Made by a program: the position numbers and the translations under genes
Part shown: positions 36,178 to 47,200 of the stretch, piece after piece
How positions within the stretch are numbered: position 1 is the stretch's first letter
Layout: every line of letters starts with the position of its first letter
Notes under the pieces: generated by a model
The model's input: the letters and a program-made list of their open reading frames with translations, nothing else
Database searches by the model: none
Told to the model about the DNA's origin: nothing
Source: Turritopsis dohrnii
Lineage: Eukaryota; Cnidaria; Hydrozoa; Anthoathecata; Oceaniidae
Reading direction: 5' to 3'
DNA length: 64,000 bases
Assembly (NCBI GenBank): GCA_027922465.2
Contig: BQMF02000479.1
Location: 248,001-312,000 of the forward strand

Positions 36178-36757
36178 TCACAATTATCGAATTATGTTGG
36201 TATGCTATTCGCTCACAGCAAGTAAGAAGATTCTTTTTTTTTTTTTTTTTTAAGGTCGTACGAAGATGGCGAATATTTCCAACTACTTTTTTACATTTCA
36301 TAATTGAATGCAGGGGCTGATCTAGGGTTTAGATTTTAAATATCACGGATTTAAGGCCTTAAGAGTTGTTCCGTCTTTATACACAGCCTATACTTTATGA
36401 TAGCTCACTTTTCGATATTCTCACACCAATAAACATTTTCTTGTAGTGATTTTAGCACTTAGTATCATGGGTAAGCGAAGGACCATGTCGCCCACTTATG
36501 GTAATCTTTCATTTCGTTTTCATTGCATTTGATTGGTCTAAAAAGCTGAGAACAACAGATTGTTAAACGATTGGCTGCTACCCTAAAGGCGAATCTCCAC
36601 TAGACGATTTTTACAACGATCGTCATAAACTTTCGTGACGACACATGCGCAGTCGAACATTTTTTTGACGATCGTCAAAAACTTCGCGCCGTAAATAAAT
36701 GTTAGTGGAGAACACCCAACGTGAAGAAATTAATTTCATTCAGTGCGAACAACCAAG

Positions 36758-38071
36758 ATGTCTGCTTTACATATTCGTTATTTAGTTTTATTACGAAGAA
36801 GACTTATATTGTATTATTATTTCTTCAAAAGAAGACAACGGTTGAGCAAACAATCCAGACCCGCAAAACGCCGATTTTGGGTGCGAAAACTTTATGAGAA
36901 GCGAGATTTTAAGGGAGAATTCGAATTGCTTGTTCGTGACTTGAAGCTATATGACCATGAGGTGTTTTTCAAGTATTTTAGAATGACGCCAAAATCCTTC
37001 GAAAAATTGCTTGGGTTGATTGCACCACTCATAACAAAGGAAACAACAAGAATGCGAAAAGCAATTAGTCCAGAGCAAAGATTAGCTATGACTCTGAGAT
37101 ATCTAGCAACTGGTGACGCTCATACTACTATAGGTACAAATTACAGAGTAAGTCCTACTACAGTGGGTAGAATTACACATGAAACATGTCAAGCAATTTG
37201 GACTAAATTGACTGATGAGGGATATATGAACGTTCCTTTAACGGCGTGTGCCTGGCGTAAAATAGCTTACGGTTTTGAAAAACGCTGGAATTTTCCTAAC
37301 GCAATAGGGGCAATCGACGGAAAACATGTTGTTATGTTTGCACCTGCTGGTGATGCATCAGGATATTTCAACTATAAGAAAACTCACAGCATTGTACTGA
37401 TGGGGGTTTGTGATGCAAACTACCGTTTTACTATGGTTGATATTGGTGACAGTGGTCGTCAGAGTGATGGCAGTGTTTACGCCAATAGCCATCTCGGATA
37501 CGCCATAGAAAATAACAGACTCAATATACCAGAAGATTTTAAAATCAGCAAATCAGAAAGAATTTTGCCTCACGTTTTTGTTGGCGACGATGCCTTTGGA
37601 TTGAAAAGGCACATGATGAAGCCATACCCTTTTTCTAGTTTGTCGGAAGATAAATTAGTTTTCAACTATCGCTTAAGCAGGGCACGTAGGATAATCGAAA
37701 ACACATTTGGTATTGCTGCTAGTCGTTTCCGTATCTTTCATAAACCAATAATAGCTCAAGTGCATAAAGTAATAGCAATAACAAAAGCTGTTGTAGCTTT
37801 ACACAGCTTTCTAATGGATAATACAGAAAAGAATGGGCAGAACCGCTATTGTCCTCAATCTTACACAGACACCGATGGCCCTAATGGATTTCGACCTGGA
37901 GATTGGAGATTAGACGCACAAAATGTCAATGGGCTGATGTCAATCAGAAATCTAGGTGCTTCAAATAACTATGGTGTAGAAGCCAAATGGGTGAGAGACC
38001 AGTTCAAAGAGTACTTTAATAATGAAGGAGCTGTTGATTGGCAATGGGGTACTGTCAGAAAAGTGAACTAG
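36758..38071 (+). CDS. Harbinger-2 transposase (HARBI1-like DDE nuclease), intact
   Basis: This is an uninterrupted 437-codon frame from the ATG at 36758. It has a basic N-terminus, a WVRKLYEKRDFKGEFELLV block, then a helix-turn-helix-like part with LRYLATGDAHTTIGTNYRVS. The catalytic core carries D187 (GAIDGKHVV), D277/D278 (FVGDDAFGL) and E314 (RRIIENTFG). Length fits HARBI1-family proteins (350-450 residues). It would cut and join at TWA targets. No introns are needed. It is the best candidate for an active transposase here, but its MADF-BESS partner is frameshifted. Confidence 0.92.
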   Translation: MSALHIRYLVLLRRRLILYYYFFKRRQRLSKQSRPAKRRFWVRKLYEKRDFKGEFELLVRDLKLYDHEVFFKYFRMTPKSFEKLLGLIAPLITKETTRMRKAISPEQRLAMTLRYLATGDAHTTIGTNYRVSPTTVGRITHETCQAIWTKLTDEGYMNVPLTACAWRKIAYGFEKRWNFPNAIGAIDGKHVVMFAPAGDASGYFNYKKTHSIVLMGVCDANYRFTMVDIGDSGRQSDGSVYANSHLGYAIENNRLNIPEDFKISKSERILPHVFVGDDAFGLKRHMMKPYPFSSLSEDKLVFNYRLSRARRIIENTFGIAASRFRIFHKPIIAQVHKVIAITKAVVALHSFLMDNTEKNGQNRYCPQSYTDTDGPNGFRPGDWRLDAQNVNGLMSIRNLGASNNYGVEAKWVRDQFKEYFNNEGAVDWQWGTVRKVN

Positions 38072-38087
38072 ATAAAATATATAAATT

Positions 38088-39327
38088 TATCCAGAAAACT
38101 CTATATCAAAAAGTAACTGGTTAATTTTGATTTTAGCTAATCTTAACTGTCTGTTATCAAAACTTTGCAAAACAGGAATTAAGCTCTGACAAAAAGATGT
38201 TGCTTCATCAATTTTTGTTTCTTTTTCCATTACTTTCATCATCTTATCATCCATTTCTTTAATGTGTTTAAAAAAGTTTTCATCATTACTTGGTTCGTTT
38301 GTGCATGATGCTTTTTGTTTGTTGCTTTGTGACTTTTTGCTTGGTGGGTTTTCAATCGTGGTTGTTGGAATTGGAGATGCAATGCTAACAACCCTGATGG
38401 ACTTGATAGCATTGTTTCTGATAACGGTGTTGATGGCTGCAAGTCCATACTATGATTGTTTATGTTTAAATCAATAGTTGTGTTAGAATCAATCCGGTTT
38501 TCCACTAAATTACTGTCTGTGCGTTTGTTTGAACTTTTCTCATGCAAAAACCTCATCACCTCAAAATATTTGCATGTAGGAAGTGATGAGGCAGCCGCAC
38601 CGGATCTGGTCATAGCATTCCTTTTATCAAGACATTTTTTAAGTGAATCTTTGAGGTTCTTTAATATCTTCTGCAGGAATGGCACTAAAAGAAAAAAAAA
38701 ATAGCTATCAGAGGTAACAATAATCTTTCATTTCTTAAACTGTATGACTGAGAAGACATTGCATTGGATTGCATTGGTGTTTACTTTCTCTTTGATGCTT
38801 TTGGTGGTCTTCTTGATCATAGTTTGTTTCCTCAACTTTTCATATTTTCTTCTGTTTTGAGCACTATACAGATCTATCTGTGCCGCAAGTCATATTTTAG
38901 CTCGTTTGTTTCTAGTCTTATAATTTTTTAATACAGTGAGTGTTGTGTTTTTGATATACTGTAATTACTTTATACTCACAGTCAAATAAATAGATCACTC
39001 TCAAAATACACAAAATACAATGTGACACCCACCATTTTTATTAAAGCATGCTGATAATTCCTTCCAGGCATTATTCTTCACATTCCTGTTCTTGTATAAG
39101 GGATCACTAGTATCCCAAAGACATTTATATTCTCTCACAGCATTTAAGAAAGTTTCCTTGTCAAACTCTTCTTCATTCACGAGATTGTGCTCTTCTGATG
39201 GAACGTTAACAATACGTTGAGAGTTAACACACAGTGGATCATTAAGAAGCTGGAGAACTAAGTCACTGTAGTTCGTTGTTGTTGAGCAAGATGCAGGAGC
39301 AGACACAACGTGATCTTCGGACGCCAT
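38088..39327 (-). pseudogene. MADF-BESS protein of Harbinger-2, frameshifted
   Basis: Exon 1 (39327-39033) starts at ATG and encodes the first half of a MADF domain (DKETFLNAVREYKCLWDTSD, AWKELSACFNKN). Exon 2 starts at 38684 in phase and completes it (LKNLKDSLKKCLDKRN, LPTCKYFEVMRFLHEKSS). Near 38385-38400 the protein-like reading moves to another frame. There a Pro/Ser linker (PTTTIENPPSKKSQ), an acidic helix (NDENFFKHIKEMDDKMMKVM) and a BESS-type end (CQSLIPVLQSFDNRQLRLAK) run to TAA at 38088-38090. The original frame stops at 38239, so a one-base indel separates DNA binding from BESS. Assembly error is an alternative. Confidence 0.7.
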
Positions 39328-40310
39328 CTTGAAATCTTCTCTGAAAAATTCTGCAAACTGATTGGTTTAAAACTCGACGATCGCCGGTCGCTTGACGAAA
39401 AATTGAAATCATTTCTACTTTTCGTCAAGCAAATTTTTTCGTCGCGACGATCTGTTATTTTCTTCTGCGCATGTGTCGTCACGAAAGTTTAGTGGAGATT
39501 CGCCTTAACTGTCTTAATATGTCATTACAACTACCAGAATTCAAATATCTCAATGGAAAAATAAAAGCGTTTGACAACGAATTTGATATCCACAATGACA
39601 CAATGGAGAAAACATATTAAAAGCCCATGTTACAATTACAAATGTAAAACTCAAAATCGTGCATGCGCAGTACTAAATGCAAGTTAAATGAGCCATACTT
39701 ACGTAAACCGATCAAAGGTCTTAACCAGGTAACTTTTAAAGGTCTTTAAAATCAGGTTATTGTTTACCGTTATTGAGTTGCGTAATATGTTTGAAGGAAA
39801 CTAAATTCATATGTCAGCAGCATATGTCAGTTCTCTTTAACATATACTTCAAACAAGGAAGTTCTTATACATTTATTTTGTCAACATTTGCATTTAAATG
39901 TTAATTGAAAAATAGTACCAACGAAACTAAGTATATGTACTTACTTATGCAAGTAGGCGAAGTTGTAATAAATATTAAAATGTAATAGGAATGTTTAAGC
40001 AGGTTAAGTACCTTTGTTCTGTTATTGTTAAAGGTATTTCGAACTCATTGATTTAACTGGTCACAAAACAGTATAGCCCTCAATTAAGGACACGATTAGG
40101 ATGTGGTCAATATCACTTTTTAAGTAAACTTTTCAGTTCTAACCAGCTCGTGGCCCGTGGGAAGGAGATAAACACTATTGTGACGTCAATTGATTTCAGG
40201 ATGCTGAAAAAATATGTACACACACGTGATTTTTACCATAATCTTAAGTTGTTATGTTGCTACCTAAATGTTAACACATGGGTGAACTTGAGTTCTATTA
40301 TATGGCCAAA

Positions 40311-41639
40311 ATTAAAAATGTTTCCCAAAACGTGAGTGTTTTCATTTATAAGAGCTTTCAGGAAAATCTTAGATCTCGCCTTCCCAATATCGCTCTTCCT
40401 TCTTTTCACTCATGTCTGACTTTTTTTATAATGTTTTTATTGTTAATTTGCATGAGACCTCGCACACCTACAGTGTGTCCACCAGAAAGTGAGCACCTAA
40501 CTTTCAATAAGCATAGCTTTTGTTTTTCGTGCTTTTTTTTTCAATTTTTATATTAACAGAAAGAAAATTTTTTGGTTTTTCTAAATATATGACCTTTTTT
40601 TATAGAAAAAACAATTTTTCGGGAAATATAATCGATTTTGCCATGAAACCATGACATTAAATAAATAATGATCAATAAACTCTTGCTTGAATAGGTGGTA
40701 ACGACTCAAGTAGCATGGGGAATCATAAAAACTTCACGTTTTTACAAGCTTGAAACATGAAAAAAGTTTCATTTCTAAAACTCTTTTACCAAGACTTAAA
40801 AACTTTGAATTGTGCTTTTTGATAGTGGATTTCTACCCAGAAACTGTTGTCTAAAAGCCTGACTAACAGCTACATAACTTTTTGTCTCATGAAACTTTCT
40901 TCTTATGATTGAATGAATTTCATAAAAAGTTTGTTTTCTCGCTTATAAAGATTTTGGCAATGGGTTTGGAATATGAAATTATTAAATCATAATAAAAAAA
41001 ATTAAGGTAAGTTTACACAATGAAAAAAAGTTTGTGCCTTTTTAAAAAATTTCGTGACAAAATTAGCACAACACCACCAACAGCGGTTGTTTCAACGAAA
41101 CAAAAGGTTAATTGCTCGTTAAAAGTCTGTTTTATTGATCATTACAAAATCAACAACCGTATCGAAACAAAAAATACTTAATATTCTCTGAAATAAAAAT
41201 TTTTATAAATAACAACTTATATTTTTGGAAAACTCAAAAGATCCTCTTTCCAACGGTATAAAAACCGCATTGTATTGTTGAAAATTCGAAAAGTTATTTG
41301 TGTTTTATACAAGGTGCCCACTTTCTAATGGACACACTGTACAGTAGGTTGATGTCAGACTACAATCTTACAAATTCTTCCATTAAGTTTATGTTTTTGA
41401 TTATAAATTTTAAAGTAAAGGCATCCTTGAACTTTATTTTAGCTTGTTTGTTAGGGCTTTTTGTATAAATAGACACTTGAAATCATTTTTCCTTTGTCAA
41501 AAGACAGTCAAAATAAAAAAAATTAATGACAATGAAAAAATAAAACTCTGGTTTAACAGGCCCGGCTTTTTTGCCAAGAAGTGATGATTTTTTTTTTTAC
41601 AAAAAGTTAATGTTTTACGAGATAAAGTAAAGACTCAGA
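40311..41639. other. Gene-free interval
   Basis: AT-rich sequence. Two near-matches of the phrase CACACTGTA / TACAGTGTGTCC with GTCCACCAGAAAGTG and CCCACTTTCTAATGGACA, at 40468-40492 and 41316-41342, face each other. They may be the ends of a 0.87-kb MITE. No coding signal. Confidence 0.35.
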
Positions 41640-42145
41640 TAACGCTTGTAACGCAGGAAAATTCTCTGAAATTGTTACTGCTGGAATGTTTGCTGATTAA
41701 AACGTCGAAGGGTGAGGAAACGTCTGTGGAAATTGACTTCGTTAAAGAAAGTTACAAAACCGATGTAAACATCGATGATTTGATCGTTGAACTCGCGACT
41801 CTTAAGGTGTTACTTAATCGACCACTTTCACGATCTGATGAAAGAAGTAAAGATGCTAAATGACGCGGAGAAAAAGTATCTTGTGAATGTCTTAAAAGTT
41901 ATCAAATTTTAGCCGTGAATCCAGCTTCAGCTGCCACTGCAGAAAGAACATTTTCGACGGCAAGAAGAGTGAAGACATGGATGCGATCAACCATGCTGCC
42001 AGCTCGATTCAATGCAGTCTCCGTTCTAACCTTCCATAAGGAACGCACAGATCAATTGGACATTATCAAAATTGCAAATTTATTTGCCCAAGCGAATGAT
42101 AACAGATTTCGAATTTCTGGGAAGTTCACAGAAGATGATTTGTAA
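41640..42145 (+). pseudogene. hAT transposase 3' fragment
   Basis: The frame at 41915-42145 encodes the hAT dimerisation region: NPASAATAERTFSTARRVKT, WMRSTMLPARFNAVSVLTFH, then IANLFAQANDNRF. The SxxxxERxFS and RxTMxxxRxN patterns are standard for hAT elements related to ZMYM1-type transposases. An in-frame stop at 41861-41863 separates it from the upstream part (41672). The RNase H core is missing. Confidence 0.8.
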
Positions 42146-42389
42146 ATTTTGATTTTGTCAGTTAGCTTCTTTTTGAATTTAAAAACATGTTTTTGATTAT
42201 TATACCTATGTATTATTGTTGGTTTTCTTGTTCTACCCTTCGTTGAAAGATTAAAATTAGACTGCGTTTTAGTCAATATGGAGGACTGAAAACTCAAAAT
42301 TTTCTCGGCCCGTTGGCCCCAACCATGGTGGCGCCTCCTTAGACACTAAACATTTCAGCCCCTCCACTTTCAAAAACGTTCCGCCGTCC

Positions 42390-43330
42390 CTGTTTAAAAT
42401 CATGATGTTGACGGTTGGTGAAGAACAGATTATTTATTTCAGATGTTTTGTCCAATATAACTTTCGGCCAAAAGAAATGCAGTTGAAGGTATCAATTTGT
42501 TTCAATTCATTTTGTACTTCTGTTGTTTAATGTGTACCTGGACGTATAGGTCTGTGTTATATTGCTATTTGTTTATACGTTAAACCTTCTGTACATCAAA
42601 AACACGATTTCCGTTGATAGTATGGGATTTTAAGTGTTTTGATGTTTGGTTGTGTTTAGTTTTACGTATCCAGGTTAAAAAGTAAGTTTACGTAACCCTT
42701 ATTCATTCACCTTCAGTGTTATGGAACCTATAAAAAGTTTTTACATATGGCACTGCATGTATATGGATTTTTACGCATTACATAGTGGGATTTTTGTTGC
42801 CTTTGTATGCCTTGGTGTATAGTTTTGTTGCATGTTGTTGCTTGCATTATATGAGATTTACTTTTCATCTTTTCCATATAAAAAATGTTTTTCATAAATA
42901 GTAGGGCATTTTCAGTGTTTCCATGTTTGGTTGTGTTTCACGTCTCCAGTGCGGAAAGTAATTTTGAACCAGTAAATAGTTTTCACATATTACGCTACAC
43001 ACGCATTTGTACGAATAGTGAGAAGTTACTTGCCTCTGGTTATTAAAATATGTTTCTGGCTAAAAGTAGGGAATTGTTCATTTTTTTATTATTTTGATGT
43101 TTGGTTTCTACAGGACAAAGTTATTTATGTGCCTTTATGTGGTTCAGCTCCTGGATTGAGTGTACCTGTTAAAATCAATTTGCCTGTCCTGGGATACTAG
43201 AAAAAATATTCAAATTTGACATTTTATTGTTTTTGTTTTTTTTCACCTGGGCACTTAACTTCTATAAAAAGGTGAAATCATTTTAAACATTTTTTTACAG
43301 GACCTGCACACATTGTTTCATAAACTATTA
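42390..43330. repeat. Diverged repeat related to the Harbinger-1 interior
   Basis: Text such as GTTGAAGGTATCAATTTGTT and CTGTGTTATATTGCTATTTG at 42480-42570 matches 21570-21690 with gaps. The stretch also repeats itself (GTTTGGTTGTGTTT blocks near 42645 and 42927). No gene seen. Confidence 0.45.
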
Positions 43331-43439
43331 AACTATTAACCAACTATTAACCAATTAAAATTTGAGCAAACGCTTTGAGGGCGGGGGCTGTATGATGTCA
43401 TTAAGACTTTTCCTTAATTTTATTTTTTGCGAAGTGTTT

Positions 43440-43800
43440 TAAAAATTTGCACAACGCCCACTTGAAGGGTGCTGATTTCGAATTTGACAGTCATTTTTTC
43501 AGATTTGATCAAAAAATGGGCAATTTGGGCTAAATCTGGACCAAATTTCGAAAGTTATCCAATTTTCATAAAAAAAATTGCACAAAACACAATTGAAAGG
43601 TGCTGATTTTGAGTTTTGCAGTCATTTTGTCAGATGTGACCAAAATTGGACAATTCAGGCCAAATTTGGACCAAATTCAGAAAGTTATCCAATTTTCACA
43701 AGAAATTGCACGAAGCACAATTGAAAGGTGCTGATTTCGAATTTAACAGTCCTTTTGTCACATTCGACCAAAATCTCACAAAATTGTGAAATTTTCGGCT
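43440..43800. repeat. 128-bp minisatellite relatives, three diverged units
   Basis: GGTGCTGATTT recurs at 43468, 43599 and 43727, with the ACCAAATT...GAAAGTT and GGGCAATTTGGGC blocks of the arrays at 11951 and 23870. Divergence is higher than within those arrays. Confidence 0.75.
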
Positions 43801-43944
43801 TCCCAGTCGTCTTATTTGTATATAACTTCATAAATCACGTATTGAAGAAATTATAGAAAAATTACAAAATACTTCATTGTTTCTCCTTTCATTAAAATCA
43901 CATTCCTTTAATGACATCCCGGTTCAGAAGCTTGAAATAACAAG

Positions 43945-44215
43945 ACTCACTCAAGTGAGTTTTCCTGACTCGCATATCTGTGTCATGCTGACTCGCCCAG
44001 ACGAGTCCGTTATCCCTGACCCAATATTATGATCCAAGCTTGACTCATTTATCAAGGGTCCTATGACTCAATCAAGTCAGTCCTGTATTTATTTATTTTC
44101 AATTTGATGAGTCTAGCCTGACTCAAAAAACTGAGTTATCTTGACTCATTTAAGTGGGACACCAGAGCGTCATTTCCTGACTCACTTCCTTGAGTCATCC
44201 TGACACACTTAGGGT
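43945..44215. repeat. Cluster of TGACTCA motifs
   Basis: Six exact TGACTCA or TGAGTCA heptamers and several near misses occur in about 180 bp within an irregular repeat. The heptamer is the consensus AP-1 site; whether it works as one here is unknown. Confidence 0.6.
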
Positions 44216-44246
44216 GGAGGGTGTATTACTCTACTCTACCATGTGA

Positions 44247-47200
44247 CATCACAATTATCGAATTATGTTGGTATGCCATAAGATTCTTTTCCCTGCCAAC
44301 AAACTACCTTCGTATATAATTTAAGTTACGAACGAAGTTATGTCGTACGAACATGGCGAGACTATAAGTGAGAACATAACTCTTACCTTCATACCAAACT
44401 TCAACCTCATAAATGACAAGTCGCAATTAGAAAGTAGCTGGAATTACTATAGCCACAGAAATTATTCTTCACGATAATGATTTACTATCGCAACAATTTC
44501 CAAGTGACAACTACAGCATCTAGAAATAAGCAAAGAAATGTAATTGAATGATATGTTGGCGGAATATTGCCTTTGTAAAGTTACTATTGAATTCATTTCG
44601 AATATTTCCAACTACTTTTTTACATTTCATAATTGAATGCAGGGGCTGATCTAGGGTTTAGATTTTAAATATCACGGATTTAAGGCCTTAAGAGTTGTTC
44701 CGTCTTTATACACAGCCTATACTTTATGATAGCTCACTTTTCGATAGTCTCACACCAAAAGCATTCTCTTGTAGTGATTTTAACATTTAGTATCATAAAT
44801 AAGGACCATCTTGGCCACTTTCAATCATGAAAACTTTGATTGGCACAAAAAGCTGAGAACAATAGATTGTTAAACGATTGGCTGTTACCCTAATTGACTT
44901 AATATGTCAGACAGTGCGTTTCAAAACTTTGGCTTCAAACATTTTCATCGCATTTTTGAAGAAAATATCCAATTAATTTTCAAAAATTTTATATCGATGG
45001 AATCCTTATTTTTTTTTGATTAATTTTTGTTGGAAATGGAAAAGTAGAAGAAGAGAAAATCGAAAACTAAGTGATGATGACTGCGATAATAATTTTTGAA
45101 GCCAAATAGTGAGGGGGAAAAGTGGCTTATATCAGCAAAATCGTGCAAATTGTGATACCAGCATGAAACTTGGCACAAAGATAGATAATGACTGAAAGAT
45201 CAAAAATCGATTGGGAACCCAACCCAAAATGGCCCCAGACCTCTTAAATTGATGACGTCATCAAAAAATGACAAAAAAAATGTTTTTTCTCAAAACATGG
45301 ATTGTTATATACCAATCGAAAGCTTATCAAGCCCTGATCAAACTTTTGTATTGGGTCAAGTTCCAAAAATGAACCAGTAAGGGAATATGAGTGTTTTTGT
45401 AAAACTATTGTTTTAAGAACAATGGTGTGAATATTATCATTTGCTTAATATATACGGTTTAACTCATGTAATTCGAATCTCCACGGGGATTCAAAATTTG
45501 TTCGATTTTCAAGAGGAAATCAATCACAAAGTAAATTGGGCATCGTACTGGGCAAACCGCGTAACTGGCCCTACAAACAAAACCAACTCGACAATCCTCC
45601 CTCTACTTCAAGACGAAATAGCAACACATGCAATGGTTCGGCATACCATGGCTGTCATCAAGGAAGTGCACAGAACACTCAATCCAACCCAACCACTCAT
45701 AATAACTGCAGATCAACCTGTATATGCTTTGGGAAAGAAAGTTCAGTGGCTGTATCCGGATACATATGGAGAAGATAAGGTACTAATGATGATGGGTCCT
45801 TTACATATTGAGATGGCATTTCTAAGCATGATTGGAGACTGGCTAGAAAGTAGTGGCTGGGTCGAAGCTCTCGTCAAAGCAAATATCAGTACTTCTGGGA
45901 AAGCTGATTCGTTTTTAAAAGGCAGCCATCCAAAAAGATCCAGGTATGCTCATCAAGTTACGTGTGCGTCGCTTTCACTGCTATTGAACGAAGCATTTCA
46001 AAACTCCAACTACCGAGGGAATTTCAATGATTGGAAAACTATTCAGAAGCAGGAATCTGTTCAGTTTTTCTACTGGAACACCGTTTTTGAATTGGAAGCG
46101 ACATTGCTAAGTTTTATCAAGAGCTTACGAGTTGGGAGACTTTCAAATGTTTCTTGCGTGTTTAGAGAAAATAGCAGCCTGGATGTTTGCAATGGATCAC
46201 GTTCACTACGCCAGATGGATGCCAGTATTCATCAATGATTTGAAAGCATTGCAGACAAGACACCCAGAAGTATACCGAGAATTCATGGCAGGTAAATTCA
46301 CAATCAACCAATCTGGTAAACCTTTTTCCAACATAGGAATTGACCAGGCACACGAACAAAACAACAAGCTCGTAAAGATCGACGGAGGTGCAGTTGACAT
46401 TCTTTTAGCCGATAATTCAGCGCTTACAAAATGGATGGTAGCTGGGCCCGAAATTGCTGATATGGTAAACACTTTCCTGTTGACTGAAAATGAAGATAAA
46501 AAGATGAAACACCACGAAGATACCAAATCTTTCGAAAAACGGTTTCGAAAGGATGTTCAGGCGTTTTCAAGCACGATGAGGGAACTTGGAAATCCATTTG
46601 AACACAAAGATAACAACTTGGTCAACTTGGTGAGCAAAAATATAATGGATGATAACGCTGTTGAATCAGTAAGATGCGCCGCGTCAATCGGAACAACCCA
46701 GTACAACAGTTTCACCCTGAAAAGATTGACAACATACAAGGTTCCAATCTACGAAAAAATTCCACAGAACAAACTCGCATTGTTTCGTGAAAAAGTCAAA
46801 GTTTGCTCCTCCAAAACAAAAATGAAAGCCGCATCACTGAAGGAAGAAAAGAATCTTTACGCTTCATTATTCGTTGCTTGCCAGTCGCGTGATTCAAACT
46901 TGGAGGAATTCTTTCAGCATGAAAACCATAACTACCCACCGGCAATTTCCGAATACGGGAAAATTCGCAAGACCAACAAAGCAGATTTTTATCATGTCTC
47001 GAAGAATACGGCCAAGTCACATTGACTCCTCCACAGTATAACGCCAGTCATCGATGGAGCTGCAACTGTACAAAGCTTGAAACCAAATCTCTCAAAAACC
47101 TTCGGTGAATATGCAAATGAGTTCAAAGGATCAGTGCTGAAACCTCTGAAGGAAGAATCTGTCACGCGTGTCGATGTAGTTTTTGATCGATATTTCGACA

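Larger units (their letters stand above)
36587..39505. mobile_element. Compact PIF/Harbinger element (Harbinger-2), 2919 bp
   Basis: The inverted ends start AGGCGAATCTCCACTA, with inner ACTTTCGTGACGACACATGCGC blocks shared by both sides. They are flanked by TAA (36584-36586 and 39506-39508). The paralogous repeat at 44891-44893 has one TAA and no element. It contains a transposase on plus and a MADF-BESS gene on minus, with stop codons only 16 bp apart. The ends resemble those of Harbinger-1 only in the first few bases, so these are two families. Confidence 0.95.
36178..40310. repeat. Large interspersed repeat, copy I (interrupted by Harbinger-2)
   Basis: Blocks at 36178-36586 and 39979-40310 match 44247-44893 and 49044-49358 in the same order. 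Shared text includes CACAATTATCGAATTATGTT, GATCTAGGGTTTAGATTTTA and TTCTATTATATGGCCAAA. Copy I lacks about 240 bp after GTCGTACGAAGATGGCG, and lacks the internal gene found in copy II. It therefore looks like an internally deleted copy. Harbinger-2 sits in it at 36587-39505. Confidence 0.65.
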
